Assembly: GCA_022844045.1 (NCBI GenBank)
Contig: JALHMM010000045.1
Coordinates: 1-49,405, forward strand
Direction: 5' to 3'
Source: Reyranellaceae bacterium
GTDB lineage: Bacteria; Pseudomonadota; Alphaproteobacteria; Reyranellales; Reyranellaceae
DNA: 49,405 nucleotides
Shown here: positions 16,165 to 24,616 of the stretch, one piece after another
How positions within the stretch are numbered: the stretch's first letter is position 1
Layout: each line of letters starts with the position of its first letter
Made by a program: the position numbers and the translations under genes
The notes under the pieces: model-generated
Database searches by the model: none
What the model was told of the DNA's origin: nothing
Seen by the model: only the letters and a program-made list of their open reading frames with translations

Positions 16165-17715
16165 ATGACGCGGACGTTGGCGACCTTGGTCGCCGCGGCT
16201 GGTGTCGCCTCCTGTCTGTCGTCCGACGGCCCCGCGACCAGCGCCCCGGTGCCAGGGCGCGACGTCACGGCCGCCCGGGTGATGCTGGCGAGCTACCGCG
16301 CCATCGCCGACCGCTACATCGAGGAACGCGATTTCCGCCTGCTGACGGTCGAGAGCGTCCGTGGCGCGGCCGCGCTCGATCCCGAGCTGCGGCTCGACGA
16401 CCTCGGCGCCACCTTGCGGCTGAGCGCCGGCGATCGCGTGCTGCTTGATCGGGCGGTGCCGGCCTCGTCGGGCGATGCGCGCGCCTGGGCGGGGGTTGCC
16501 GCCGAGATGGTCGAGCTGCTGACCTCGGCGACGCCGCTGATGCGCGACGCCACGCGCGATCGTGTGGTCAAGGCGGCGCTGGACGCCGCCGCCAAGCAGC
16601 TCGACAAGAACTCGCGCTACTCCGACCCGCAGGAGGCCCGCGACAACCGCTTCAATCGCGAGGGCGCCGGCGGCGTCGGTGTGACCGTGCAAACCGAGGA
16701 CGACGCCACGGTGATCACCGCGGTGCAAGACGGCGCGCCGGCGGCGATGGCCGGCATCAAGTCGGGCGATCGCATCGTTGGCGTCGACGGCGAACGCGTC
16801 GCCGGCAAGCCGATGCGCGATGTCGTGCGCCTGCTGCGCGGCCGCATCGGCGAGCCGGTCGGCGTCGTGGTCTTCCGCCCCTCGGCCGGCGCCGAGCTCA
16901 GCTTCGCCATCCGCCGGGCGCTGATCATCCCGACCACGGTGAGCCTGGAGCGGCGCGGCGACATCGCGCTGATCAAGCTCAGCGGCTTCAACAGCGGCAC
17001 GACGGAGACGCTGCGCAATACGCTGCAGAAGCTCAAGAGCGAATCGGCCGGCACGCTCGGCGGCATCATCCTCGACATGCGCGGCAACCCCGGCGGCCTG
17101 CTCGACCAGGCGATCTCGGTCGCCGAGCTGCTGCTCGACAACGGCTTGCTGCTGACCACCGACGGCCGCCACCCCGACAGCAGACAGACCTTTCGCTCAG
17201 GCGACGGCGCACTGCTCGATGGCGTGCCGATGGTGGCGATCATGAACGGCCGCTCGGCCTCGGCCGCCGAGATCGTCGGCGCCGCGCTGCAGGATCGCGG
17301 CCGCGCGATCCTCGTCGGCAGCGCCTCCTACGGCAAAGGCACGGTGCAGACCGTGGTCCGCCTGCCCAACGAGGGCGAACTGACCCTGACCTGGTCGCGC
17401 ATGCACGCGCCCTCGGGTTACGCCTGGCACGAACTGGGCGTGCTGCCGACGGTGTGCACCAGCCGCTTCGGCGGGCCCGACACGCTGTCGGGCGAGCTCG
17501 ACGCGCGCGCCCAAGCCGTGCGCTCGACGCTCGCCGAGTGGCACGCCACGCGCAAGCTGCCGCCCGAGCGCATCAGCCGCCTGCGCGCCACCTGCCCGCC
17601 GGTCGACGACATGCCGGGCAAGGATCTCGACCTCGCCGAGCGCCTGCTGAAGGACCGCCAGCTCTACGCCCGCGCGCTCAACTACGCCGCCGGCGCCATC
17701 GCCGAACGGCGGTAG
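16165..17715 (+). CDS. S41 family C-terminal processing peptidase, probable lipoprotein
   Basis: 516 aa serine protease of the CtpA/Prc family, which trims C-termini of envelope proteins. The start at 16165 (ggag 8 bp upstream) yields a lipoprotein signal ending GVASC with the acyl-acceptor Cys at 17. A PDZ domain occupies about residues 168-250 (GGVGVTVQTEDDATVITAV, GIKSGDRIVGVDG). The protease core contains LDMRGNPGGLLDQAI. The catalytic Ser366 lies in NGRSASAAEI and Lys391 in SYGKGTVQT, with the normal 25-residue spacing. A lipidated form is unusual, as most CtpA have ordinary signal peptides. It is convergent with the amidohydrolase gene. Confidence 0.92.
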   Translation: MTRTLATLVAAAGVASCLSSDGPATSAPVPGRDVTAARVMLASYRAIADRYIEERDFRLLTVESVRGAAALDPELRLDDLGATLRLSAGDRVLLDRAVPASSGDARAWAGVAAEMVELLTSATPLMRDATRDRVVKAALDAAAKQLDKNSRYSDPQEARDNRFNREGAGGVGVTVQTEDDATVITAVQDGAPAAMAGIKSGDRIVGVDGERVAGKPMRDVVRLLRGRIGEPVGVVVFRPSAGAELSFAIRRALIIPTTVSLERRGDIALIKLSGFNSGTTETLRNTLQKLKSESAGTLGGIILDMRGNPGGLLDQAISVAELLLDNGLLLTTDGRHPDSRQTFRSGDGALLDGVPMVAIMNGRSASAAEIVGAALQDRGRAILVGSASYGKGTVQTVVRLPNEGELTLTWSRMHAPSGYAWHELGVLPTVCTSRFGGPDTLSGELDARAQAVRSTLAEWHATRKLPPERISRLRATCPPVDDMPGKDLDLAERLLKDRQLYARALNYAAGAIAERR

Positions 17716-17722
17716 TGTCCCT

Positions 17723-17747
17723 TACCTTCCCCCGGAGGGGGAAGGTA
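17723..17747. repeat. Hairpin: solo arm of the intergenic palindromic repeat
   Basis: taccttccccc, gga, gggggaaggta: a perfect 11-bp stem with a 3-base loop. It is identical to the outer hairpin of the repeat at 35561. It lies between two convergent genes and may act as a transcription barrier for both, although no U-tract follows on either strand. Confidence 0.75.
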
Positions 17748-17754
17748 GAAAAAA

Positions 17755-18948
17755 CTACTCCGCCGCCTGCCGCAGCGGCTCCCGCGCCAGTTGCTGCTCG
17801 ACCAGCGTGACCCAGTACGAGGCGCCCAGCGGCAGGATCTCGTCGTTGAAGTCGTAGCCGGGGTTGTGGACCATGCAGCTGCCTGCACCGTCGCCATTGC
17901 CGATCCAGATATAGGCGCCGGGCCGGGCCAGCAGCATCCAGGCGAAGTCTTCCGAGCCCATCGCCGGCGTCGGATTGCGGTTGACGTTGCTCTCGCCGAC
18001 CAGGGCCGCGGCGGCGCGCGCCGCCTTCTCGGTCTCGGCGTCGCTGTTGACCGTGGCGGGGTAGCGCCGCTCGTAGCGCCACTTGATCACCTCGGCGCCG
18101 AAGCCCGCCGCGACATTGCGCGCGATCTTCTCGATGCGCGCCTCGATCATGTCCTGCACCTCCTTCTTGAAGGTGCGCACCGTGCCGCGCAGCGTGCATT
18201 CCTGCGGGATCACGTTCCAGGTGTCGCCGGCATGGATCTGCGTCGTCGACACCACCGCCGTGCCCATCGGATCGACGTTGCGCGCCACGATCGACTGCAG
18301 CGCCGTCACGATATGCGAGCCGACGACCACCGGGTCGATACCCTGGTGCGGCATGGCGCCATGCGCGCCCACGCCCTTCACCACGATCTCGAAGATATCG
18401 TAGGCGGCCATCATCGGGCCGGAGCGGATGGCGAAGCGGCCGGTGGGGATGCCGGGGATGTTGTGCATGCCGTAGACATCGTCGCAGCGGAACTTGTCGA
18501 ACAGCCCCTCCTCGACCATGACGCGGCCGCCGCCTTCGTTCTCCTCGGCCGGCTGGAAGATGAAGTGGATCGTGCCGTCGAAGTTACGCGTCTCGGCGAG
18601 GTACTTCGCGGCGCCCAGCAGCATGCAGGTGTGCCCGTCATGGCCGCAGGCGTGCATCTTGCCGGCGATGGTCGAGGCGTGGCCGAACTTGTTGGTCTCG
18701 TGCACGTCGAGCGCGTCCATGTCGGCGCGCAAGCCGATCGAGCGGCCCGAGGTGCCGGCGCGCAACGTGCCGATCACGCCGGTCTTGGCCAGGCCGCGAT
18801 GCACCTCGATGCCCCAGGATTCGAGCTTCTTGGCCACCACCTCGGCGGTGCGCACCTCCTCGAAGGCGGTCTCGGGATGGCTGTGGATGTCGTGACGCCA
18901 GGCCGTCATCTCCTGGTGGAAATCGGCGATGCGGTTGATGACGGGCAT
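17755..18948 (-). CDS. M20 family amidohydrolase (hippurate hydrolase / aminoacylase-like)
   Basis: 397 aa metal-dependent amidohydrolase. Family ligands are visible: Cys101 and His103 in MHACGHDGH, Glu135/Glu136 in FQPAEENEGG, His162 in YGMHNIPG, and a C-terminal His in CMVHNPGYDF. The dimerisation insert carries GVGAHGAMPHQG. This Cys-containing arrangement is that of the M20D group (hippurate hydrolase, N-acyl-amino-acid and IAA-conjugate hydrolases) that releases amino acids from N-acyl conjugates. The ATG has ggag 6 bp upstream, and a promoter is visible at 18982-19009. Substrate not determinable from sequence. No signal peptide, so cytoplasmic. Confidence 0.93.
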   Translation of the reverse strand: MPVINRIADFHQEMTAWRHDIHSHPETAFEEVRTAEVVAKKLESWGIEVHRGLAKTGVIGTLRAGTSGRSIGLRADMDALDVHETNKFGHASTIAGKMHACGHDGHTCMLLGAAKYLAETRNFDGTIHFIFQPAEENEGGGRVMVEEGLFDKFRCDDVYGMHNIPGIPTGRFAIRSGPMMAAYDIFEIVVKGVGAHGAMPHQGIDPVVVGSHIVTALQSIVARNVDPMGTAVVSTTQIHAGDTWNVIPQECTLRGTVRTFKKEVQDMIEARIEKIARNVAAGFGAEVIKWRYERRYPATVNSDAETEKAARAAAALVGESNVNRNPTPAMGSEDFAWMLLARPGAYIWIGNGDGAGSCMVHNPGYDFNDEILPLGASYWVTLVEQQLAREPLRQAAE

Positions 18949-18981
18949 GGAGCGCTCCGGTGGGTGGAGGGAAGTGCCCGG

Positions 18982-19009
18982 ATCGTAGAGCGATACGGGC
19001 TTGGGTCAA
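18982..19009 (-). promoter_or_regulatory. Putative promoter of the M20 amidohydrolase gene
   Basis: On the minus strand, TTGACC (19009-19004), 16-bp spacer, TACGAT (18987-18982). The predicted transcript would start about 27 nt before the ATG at 18948. Confidence 0.5.
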
Positions 19010-19057
19010 GCGCGGCCGGCCGCGACGGGCGATGCTATATCGGACACACATGCATTC

Positions 19058-19211
19058 CCTTCTCCCCGCGAAGGCGGGGAGAAGGTGCCCGAAGGGCGGA
19101 TGAGGGGCTTCGCGGAGTCTCGACAACGACGGCATTCGTTGTTGCACGAGGAAGCCCCTCATCCGCCTCGCTATCGCTCGGCACCTTCTCCCCGCCTTCG
19201 CGGGGAGAAGG
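19058..19211. repeat. Intergenic inverted-repeat element, diverged copy
   Basis: 154 bp with long terminal inverted repeats. The left end is ccttctccccgcgaaggcgg, then gaaggtgcccgaagggcgga and tgaggggctt. The right end is the inverse: aagcccctcatccgcct, then gcaccttctccccgccttcg. Inner and outer stems are nearly perfect. The architecture is the same as the element at 35561, but the sequence has drifted. It separates the divergent amidohydrolase and thiolase genes. Confidence 0.8.
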
Positions 19212-19229
19212 CCAAGAGAGGAGACGCCC

Positions 19230-20795
19230 ATGAGCACCGCGGATCTCGCGAACGTCGAGGACAACACGCCGATCCTGATCGGCAGCGGCCAGATCACCGA
19301 CACGACATCCAAGCCGACCAGCGCGCGCTCGCCCTCGGCCTTCATGGCGGAAGCCGCGCGGCTGGCGCTCGACGACGCGCGCGCGGCCAAGGGTGCGGCG
19401 GCCTTGGCCGCGACCTTGGACGCCCTCGTCATCCTGCCGCTCTTCACCGACTACAGCCCACGCTTCTCCTCGCCCTTCGGCCGTTCGGACAATCCACCCA
19501 GGAGCGTCGCCAACCGTATCGGCGCGACCAATGTGCGCGACCTCTACTATGCGCATGTCGGCGGCAACATGCCCCAGTACATGGTCAACAAATTCGCCGA
19601 GCAGATCACGCGCGGCGAGATCCGTGCGGCGCTGGTCGCCGGCGCCGAGCTGATGCGCACCAACGCCATCGGCCGCAAGGAGAAGATGACGCTGGACTGG
19701 AACGAGTCGCCGGGCGGCGCGCCGCTGCGCATCGGCGACGACCGACTGGGTTACAGCCCGGAAGAAGAGCGTCACGGGCTGAACGCGGCGATCTATTTCT
19801 ACCCGATGATCGAGAATGCGATCCGCGGCGCGGCGGGCCGCTCGCTGCCCGATCATATGATGTCAATGGGCCGGCTGTTCGCGGGCTTCGCCAAGGTCGC
19901 GAAAGACAATCCGCTGGCGACGCGGCGCGAGGGCTACAGCGCCGAGCAGATCGCCACCGTCGATGCCGCGAACCGCTTCATTGCCTTCCCCTACCCGCGC
20001 TTGATGAACTCCAACGCCCTGGTCGATCAGGCGGCGGCGGTGGTCATGACCTCGGTCGGCCAGGCCAAGGCGCTGGGCATCCCTGAGGACCGCTGGGTCT
20101 TCCTGCACGGCTGCGCCGACGGCTCCGATACCTGGGTGACCTCCGAGCGCACCGCGTTGCATCGCTCGGCCGCGATCCGCGGCTGCGCCACGCGCTCGCT
20201 GGCGATGGCGGACAAGACGGTCGCGCAGATGGACCTGTTCGACCTCTACAGCTGCTTCCCCTCGGCGGTCGAGATCGGTTGCCGCGAGATCGGCCTGGCC
20301 GAGGACGACCCGCGCGGCCTGACGGTGACCGGCGGCCTGCCGTTCTTCGGCGGCCCCGGCAATAACTACGTCACCCACTCGATCGCCGAGATGACGTCGC
20401 GCCTGCGCACCAGGCCCGGCGCCTTTGGCATGGTCACGGCCAACGGCAACTACGTCACCAAGCACTCCGCCGGCATCTACTCGACGACGCCGACGCGGGG
20501 CACATGGACGCGCGAGGATCCCAAGAAGTTCCAGGCCGAGCTCGACGCGCTGCCCAAGGTGCATGTCGAGGCCGCGCCCAAGGGCACAGCGAAGATCGAG
20601 ACCTATACCGTGACCTTCAACGGCACGACGCCGCAATTCGCCGTGATCTTCGGCCGGCTGGAGAACGGCAACCGCTTCGTCGCCAACACGCCGGACGATC
20701 CGAAGACCTTGCAGGACATGATCGGCAGAGACCAGCTCGGCCGTTCCGGCACGATCTCGAGCGATGGCAAGCGCAACATCTTCACGCCGAGCTAG
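19230..20795 (+). CDS. Thiolase-like acetyl-CoA acetyltransferase family protein
   Basis: 521 aa of the SCP2-thiolase-like branch. These proteins condense or cleave acyl-CoAs in degradative pathways, but several members lack full activity. LYSCFPSAVEIG provides a conserved Cys and GGLPFFGGPGNNYVTHSI the conserved His. At the position of the usual nucleophilic Cys, the chain reads AGAELMRTN, with no Cys. The C-terminal 100 residues (VTFNGTTPQFAVIFGRLENG) form the additional OB-like domain known from this subfamily. gaggag precedes the ATG. Its stop overlaps the stop of the convergent quinone oxidoreductase gene (shared CTAG). It could work with the adjacent acyl-CoA catabolic operon. Confidence 0.88.
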   Translation: MSTADLANVEDNTPILIGSGQITDTTSKPTSARSPSAFMAEAARLALDDARAAKGAAALAATLDALVILPLFTDYSPRFSSPFGRSDNPPRSVANRIGATNVRDLYYAHVGGNMPQYMVNKFAEQITRGEIRAALVAGAELMRTNAIGRKEKMTLDWNESPGGAPLRIGDDRLGYSPEEERHGLNAAIYFYPMIENAIRGAAGRSLPDHMMSMGRLFAGFAKVAKDNPLATRREGYSAEQIATVDAANRFIAFPYPRLMNSNALVDQAAAVVMTSVGQAKALGIPEDRWVFLHGCADGSDTWVTSERTALHRSAAIRGCATRSLAMADKTVAQMDLFDLYSCFPSAVEIGCREIGLAEDDPRGLTVTGGLPFFGGPGNNYVTHSIAEMTSRLRTRPGAFGMVTANGNYVTKHSAGIYSTTPTRGTWTREDPKKFQAELDALPKVHVEAAPKGTAKIETYTVTFNGTTPQFAVIFGRLENGNRFVANTPDDPKTLQDMIGRDQLGRSGTISSDGKRNIFTPS

Positions 20796-21772
20796 GCGCC
20801 GGCCACTTCGAAGAGCGTCTTGCCGATGCCCTCGCCGCTCAGCGCGAAGGCGAGCGCTTCGCGATACTGGTCGAAACCGAAGACGCGCCCGACGGGCGGA
20901 TCGAGTCTGCCGTCGGCGACCCAGTCGAGCAGCTCGCCGAGTTCCTGCCCGGCATAGGCGGCTTCGTAGACCGCCGCGAACTGGCGGTAGTCGACGCCGA
21001 CCAGCGCGGCGCCCTTGAGCAGCGGCAGGTTCACCGGCAAAGCGGGAATGGCGCCCGAGGCGAAGCCGATCACCAGGTGGCGGCCGCCCCAGCGCAGCGA
21101 GCGGAACGCCAGCTGCAGCAAGGGCCCGCTCACCGGATCGAACACGACGTCGATGCCGTCGGGCGCGATCGCCTTCAGCCGCTCGCGCCACCCCTCGGGC
21201 TCGCGATCGAGCGTGGCGTCCGCGCCCTGCCGCTGAACCGCGGCGCGCTTGGCTTCCGTGGAGGCGACGCCGATCACCCGCGCGCCCAGCAGCTTGCCGA
21301 TCTGCACCGCCGCCAACCCGGTGCCGCCGGCGGCGCCGATGACGAGCAAAGTCTCGCCGGGCTTGAGATGCGCTCGGTCGCGCAGCGCGTGCAGCGCCGT
21401 GACGTAGTTGACGCGAAAGCCCGCGGCCTGCGCCATGCTCATGCGATCGGGAAGACCGCGAACCGATGCGATCTGCGCCAGCGCGAACTGCGCGAAGCCG
21501 CCGTTGACCTGCGCCAGCACGCGCTTACCCACGGCGAGGCCGTCGACGCCCTCGCCCACCGCATCGATCCAGCCCGCCACTTCGCCGCCCGGCACATGCG
21601 GCAAGGTCGGCTTCACCTGATAGCGACCCAGCGCCACCAGCGCATCGACATAGCCGACGCCACACGCCGAGACCTTGAGGCGCACCTCGCCGCGTCCTGG
21701 CGACGGCAGTGGCAGCTCGACGGGCTGGTAGCTGTCGATCGAGCTGAGATCGCTCGCCTGGATGGCCCGCAT
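20792..21772 (-). CDS. Zinc-independent NADPH:quinone oxidoreductase (MDR family)
   Basis: 326 aa medium-chain reductase. The N-terminal GroES-like domain has VSACGVGYVDALV and HVPGGEVAGWIDAVGEGVD. The nucleotide-binding domain shows LLVIGAAGGTGLAAVQIGK around residues 140-160, with GARVIGVAST after the second strand. No catalytic zinc cysteines or structural zinc lobe are seen, as expected for the quinone oxidoreductase / enoyl-reductase group. It is the last gene of a tight operon: the mccA stop is 2 bp before this ATG. In such operons it is often a reductase of unsaturated acyl-CoA or quinone; the substrate is uncertain. Confidence 0.9.
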   Translation of the reverse strand: MRAIQASDLSSIDSYQPVELPLPSPGRGEVRLKVSACGVGYVDALVALGRYQVKPTLPHVPGGEVAGWIDAVGEGVDGLAVGKRVLAQVNGGFAQFALAQIASVRGLPDRMSMAQAAGFRVNYVTALHALRDRAHLKPGETLLVIGAAGGTGLAAVQIGKLLGARVIGVASTEAKRAAVQRQGADATLDREPEGWRERLKAIAPDGIDVVFDPVSGPLLQLAFRSLRWGGRHLVIGFASGAIPALPVNLPLLKGAALVGVDYRQFAAVYEAAYAGQELGELLDWVADGRLDPPVGRVFGFDQYREALAFALSGEGIGKTLFEVAGA

Positions 21773-21774
21773 CG

Positions 21775-23799
21775 CTACGACGACGGCTCGAACTCGATCA
21801 GGTCGACGCCTTCGGCGACCTGGTCGCCGACGCCGTAGATCACGCGCTTGACCTTGCCGTCGGCCGGCGCGGTCAGCGTGTGTTCCATCTTCATCGCTTC
21901 GAGCACCAGCAGGGCGTCGCCGCGCGAGACGATGGCGCCCTCCTCCACCTTCACGTCGATGACCTTGCCCGGCAGTGGCGACTTCACCGAGCCGTCACCG
22001 GCGGCGCCGGCATCGGCCAGGGACACGTCGCGCGGATCGACGCGGCGCAAGGTGCGCATCTCGCCGTCGACGAAGACGATGTCGTCGACGCCGCCGTCGT
22101 TGGCCGCCGTCGTCACGACTCGGCCGATCAGCGTGTCGCCGCCGATCTCGGCGCGCAGGCGGCCCTCGCTGTCGCGACTCGCCACCGCGCGCAGTTCGCC
22201 GCCGGGCAGCGCCAGCACATAGCCGCCCTCGCGCGGGTAGCGGGCGGTCACGACAATGTCGGTGCCGGCTTCGCTCCAGCGCAGATCGTCGTGGCCCTCG
22301 CCGTTGGGCCGCCAGCCCTGGACGCTGAACCACGGCGAGTGGCGATCGTTTGATGCCTGGGCCAGCGCCGCCGCGTCGCGCGCGATCTCCTCCAGCCGCG
22401 CCAGCGCGGCCAGCGCCAGCGCGCGATCCGACAGCGGCGCGGCCTTGGGCAGCAGCACCGCGCGGTGGCGCTCGATGAAGCCGGTATCGACCTCGCCAGC
22501 GGCGAAAGCGGGGTGCGCGGCGATGCGCGCCAGCAAGGCCGCGTTGGTGCGCACGCCGACGACCTCGGTCTCGCCCAGCGCCACGCGCAGGCGGCGCAAC
22601 GCCGCGTCGCGTGTCTCGCCGTGCACGATGATCTTGGCGATCATCGGGTCGTAGTTCATCGACACCTCGTCGCCCGCGCGCACGCCGGTGTCGACACGGA
22701 ATCCTTCGCGCTCCCGCGGCAGCACGAGATGCCGGAGCGTGCCGACGGACGGCAGGAAGCCCCGCGCCGGATCCTCGGCGTAGAGCCGCACCTCGAAGCT
22801 GTGGCCATCGATGCGCAGTTGCTCCTGCGTCAGCGGCAGCTTGGCGCCCGTGGCGATCCGGAGCTGCCACTCCACGAGGTCCTGCCCGGTGATCATCTCG
22901 GTGACCGGATGCTCGACCTGCAGGCGGGTATTCATCTCCATGAAGTAGAACTCGCCGGACTGGTCGACGATGAACTCCACCGTGCCGGCGCCGACATAGC
23001 CGATGGCCTTGGCGGCGGCGACGGCGGCCTCACCCATGGCGCGGCGGTGCGCCGGGTCCATGCCGGGCGCCGGCGCTTCCTCGATCACCTTCTGGTGGCG
23101 GCGCTGAATCGAGCAATCGCGCTCGAACAGATAGACACAGTTTCCCCGGTCATCGGCGAAGACCTGGATCTCGATATGCCGGGGACGCTCGAGGTATTTC
23201 TCGATCAGCACGTGGTCGTCGGCGAAGGCGGCCTTGGCCTCGCGCTTGGCGCCGGCCAGCGCCTCGGCGAATTGCTCGGCCTTGAGCACCGGGCGCATGC
23301 CCTTGCCACCGCCGCCGGCCGCCGCCTTGATCAGGACAGGAAAGCCAATGCGCTGCGCCTCATTCGCGAGCAGCTCCGGCGACTGATCGTCGCCGTGATA
23401 GCCCGGCACCAGCGGCACCTTCGCGATCTCCATCAGCTTCTTGGCTTCGCTCTTGGAACCCATGGCGCGGATCGCCGAAGCGGGCGGACCAATGAAGACA
23501 ATGCCGGCCGCCTTGCAGGCATCGGCGAAGGCCGCGTTCTCGCTGAGGAATCCATAGCCGGGATGAATCCCCTCGGCGCCGGTACGCTTGGCGGCCTCGA
23601 TCAGCTTCTCGATCACGAGATAGCTCTCGCGTGCCGGCGCGGCGCCGATATGCACCGCCTCGTCGGCCAGCGCGACATGCCGCGCACCGCGATCGGCGTC
23701 GGAGTACACGGCGACCGTCTTCACGCCCATGGCCCGCGCCGTCTCGATGACCCGGCAGGCGATCTCGCCACGATTGGCGATGAGGATCTTGGAGAACAT
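21775..23799 (-). CDS. mccA: Methylcrotonoyl-CoA (acyl-CoA) carboxylase biotin-containing alpha subunit
   Basis: 674 aa. The N-terminal half is a biotin carboxylase (ILIANRGEIACRVIETAR, the ATP-grasp Gly-rich loop KAAAGGGGKGMR, and EMNTRLQVEHPVTE). The C-terminus is a biotinyl domain with EAMKMEH, whose Lys637 carries biotin. It fixes CO2 on biotin and passes it to the carboxyltransferase encoded upstream at 24616-26223. The ATG at 23799 has ggtgga upstream. An in-frame GTG 9 bp earlier (23808) is possible but lacks its own site. Pairing with a 535-aa beta subunit favours 3-methylcrotonyl-CoA (leucine degradation); geranyl- or other acyl-CoA is possible. Confidence 0.93.
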   Translation of the reverse strand: MFSKILIANRGEIACRVIETARAMGVKTVAVYSDADRGARHVALADEAVHIGAAPARESYLVIEKLIEAAKRTGAEGIHPGYGFLSENAAFADACKAAGIVFIGPPASAIRAMGSKSEAKKLMEIAKVPLVPGYHGDDQSPELLANEAQRIGFPVLIKAAAGGGGKGMRPVLKAEQFAEALAGAKREAKAAFADDHVLIEKYLERPRHIEIQVFADDRGNCVYLFERDCSIQRRHQKVIEEAPAPGMDPAHRRAMGEAAVAAAKAIGYVGAGTVEFIVDQSGEFYFMEMNTRLQVEHPVTEMITGQDLVEWQLRIATGAKLPLTQEQLRIDGHSFEVRLYAEDPARGFLPSVGTLRHLVLPREREGFRVDTGVRAGDEVSMNYDPMIAKIIVHGETRDAALRRLRVALGETEVVGVRTNAALLARIAAHPAFAAGEVDTGFIERHRAVLLPKAAPLSDRALALAALARLEEIARDAAALAQASNDRHSPWFSVQGWRPNGEGHDDLRWSEAGTDIVVTARYPREGGYVLALPGGELRAVASRDSEGRLRAEIGGDTLIGRVVTTAANDGGVDDIVFVDGEMRTLRRVDPRDVSLADAGAAGDGSVKSPLPGKVIDVKVEEGAIVSRGDALLVLEAMKMEHTLTAPADGKVKRVIYGVGDQVAEGVDLIEFEPSS

Positions 23800-23818
23800 G
23801 GTTTCCACCCGATCTCTT

Positions 23819-24616
23819 CTAGGTCCGGACCCAGCCCGGCTTGCGTTTGGCGAGGAAGGCCGACATGCCCTCGCCCGCGTCGGGCGTCAGGCATTGCTCG
23901 GCGACGTTGGTGGCGATCAGCTCGACCATGTCGGCGTCGTTGGGCGCGGCGTCGACTTCGGTGATCAAACGCTTGATCAGCGCCTGCACCGTGGGCGCGC
24001 CGAGCTTCAGTTCGTTGGCGAGCGTCAGCGTCTCGGCGTCGAGCGTCTCAGGCGTGGCGACGCGGTCGACCATGCCGATGCGCTGCGCTTCGGCGACGTC
24101 GAACATGCCGCCATGCATCAGCAGCTGCCGCGCGCGGCGCGGGCCCACGGCCTGGATCAGCACCGGGATGGCGATGCCGGCGAGCAGGCCGTTGCGTGCC
24201 GAGGTCAGACCGAAGCGGGCGCGATCGGAAGCCACGACATAGTCGCAGGCCAGCATGACGCCGATGCCGCCGCCCACCGCGGCGCCCTGGACGCTGGCGA
24301 TCGAGGGCTTGGGCAGGTCGTAGATCGCCTGCACCACGCGTGTCATCGCCAGCGCGCCGTCCTTGTTCTGCTGCGGCGTCTGGCCGGGCCAGGTCAGCAC
24401 CCAGTTGAAATCGCCGCCGGCGGAGAAGGACGGTCCATTGGCGGCGATCACCACGACACGCACGCCCGCGTCGCGCGCGACGCCGTCGAGTGTCGACAGA
24501 AAGGCGTCGCAGGTCGGCAGGTCGAAGGCGTTCTGCGCGCGCACGCGGTTGAGCGTGACGGTGGCGACCTGATCGGCGACGGACAGCAGGACGGAGTCGG
24601 ACACGGATCGCTCCAT
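23819..24616 (-). CDS. Enoyl-CoA hydratase/isomerase family protein, catalytic glutamates absent
   Basis: 265 aa crotonase-fold protein placed between mccB and mccA, where liuC-type 3-methylglutaconyl-CoA hydratase is expected. The oxyanion-hole segments are present (SFSAGGDFNW near 63-72, GAAVGGGIGVMLACDY near 111-126). However, the two positions that carry catalytic Glu in classical hydratases are Gly119 and Ser139 (RFGLTSARNGL, where LiuC-like proteins read xxTEVRLGL). It may be an isomerase or another crotonase reaction, or a weak hydratase. The ATG shares its A with the mccB stop (TGATG), so translation is coupled. A GTG 9 bp inside (24607), with ggag before it, is an alternative start. 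Confidence 0.88.
   Translation of the reverse strand: MERSVSDSVLLSVADQVATVTLNRVRAQNAFDLPTCDAFLSTLDGVARDAGVRVVVIAANGPSFSAGGDFNWVLTWPGQTPQQNKDGALAMTRVVQAIYDLPKPSIASVQGAAVGGGIGVMLACDYVVASDRARFGLTSARNGLLAGIAIPVLIQAVGPRRARQLLMHGGMFDVAEAQRIGMVDRVATPETLDAETLTLANELKLGAPTVQALIKRLITEVDAAPNDADMVELIATNVAEQCLTPDAGEGMSAFLAKRKPGWVRT

Noticed and set aside
23800..23808. GTG start for mccA (METMFSKIL)
   Set aside because: The ribosome-site-like ggtgga is better spaced for the ATG at 23799, and biotin carboxylases usually begin MF.KILIANRGE.
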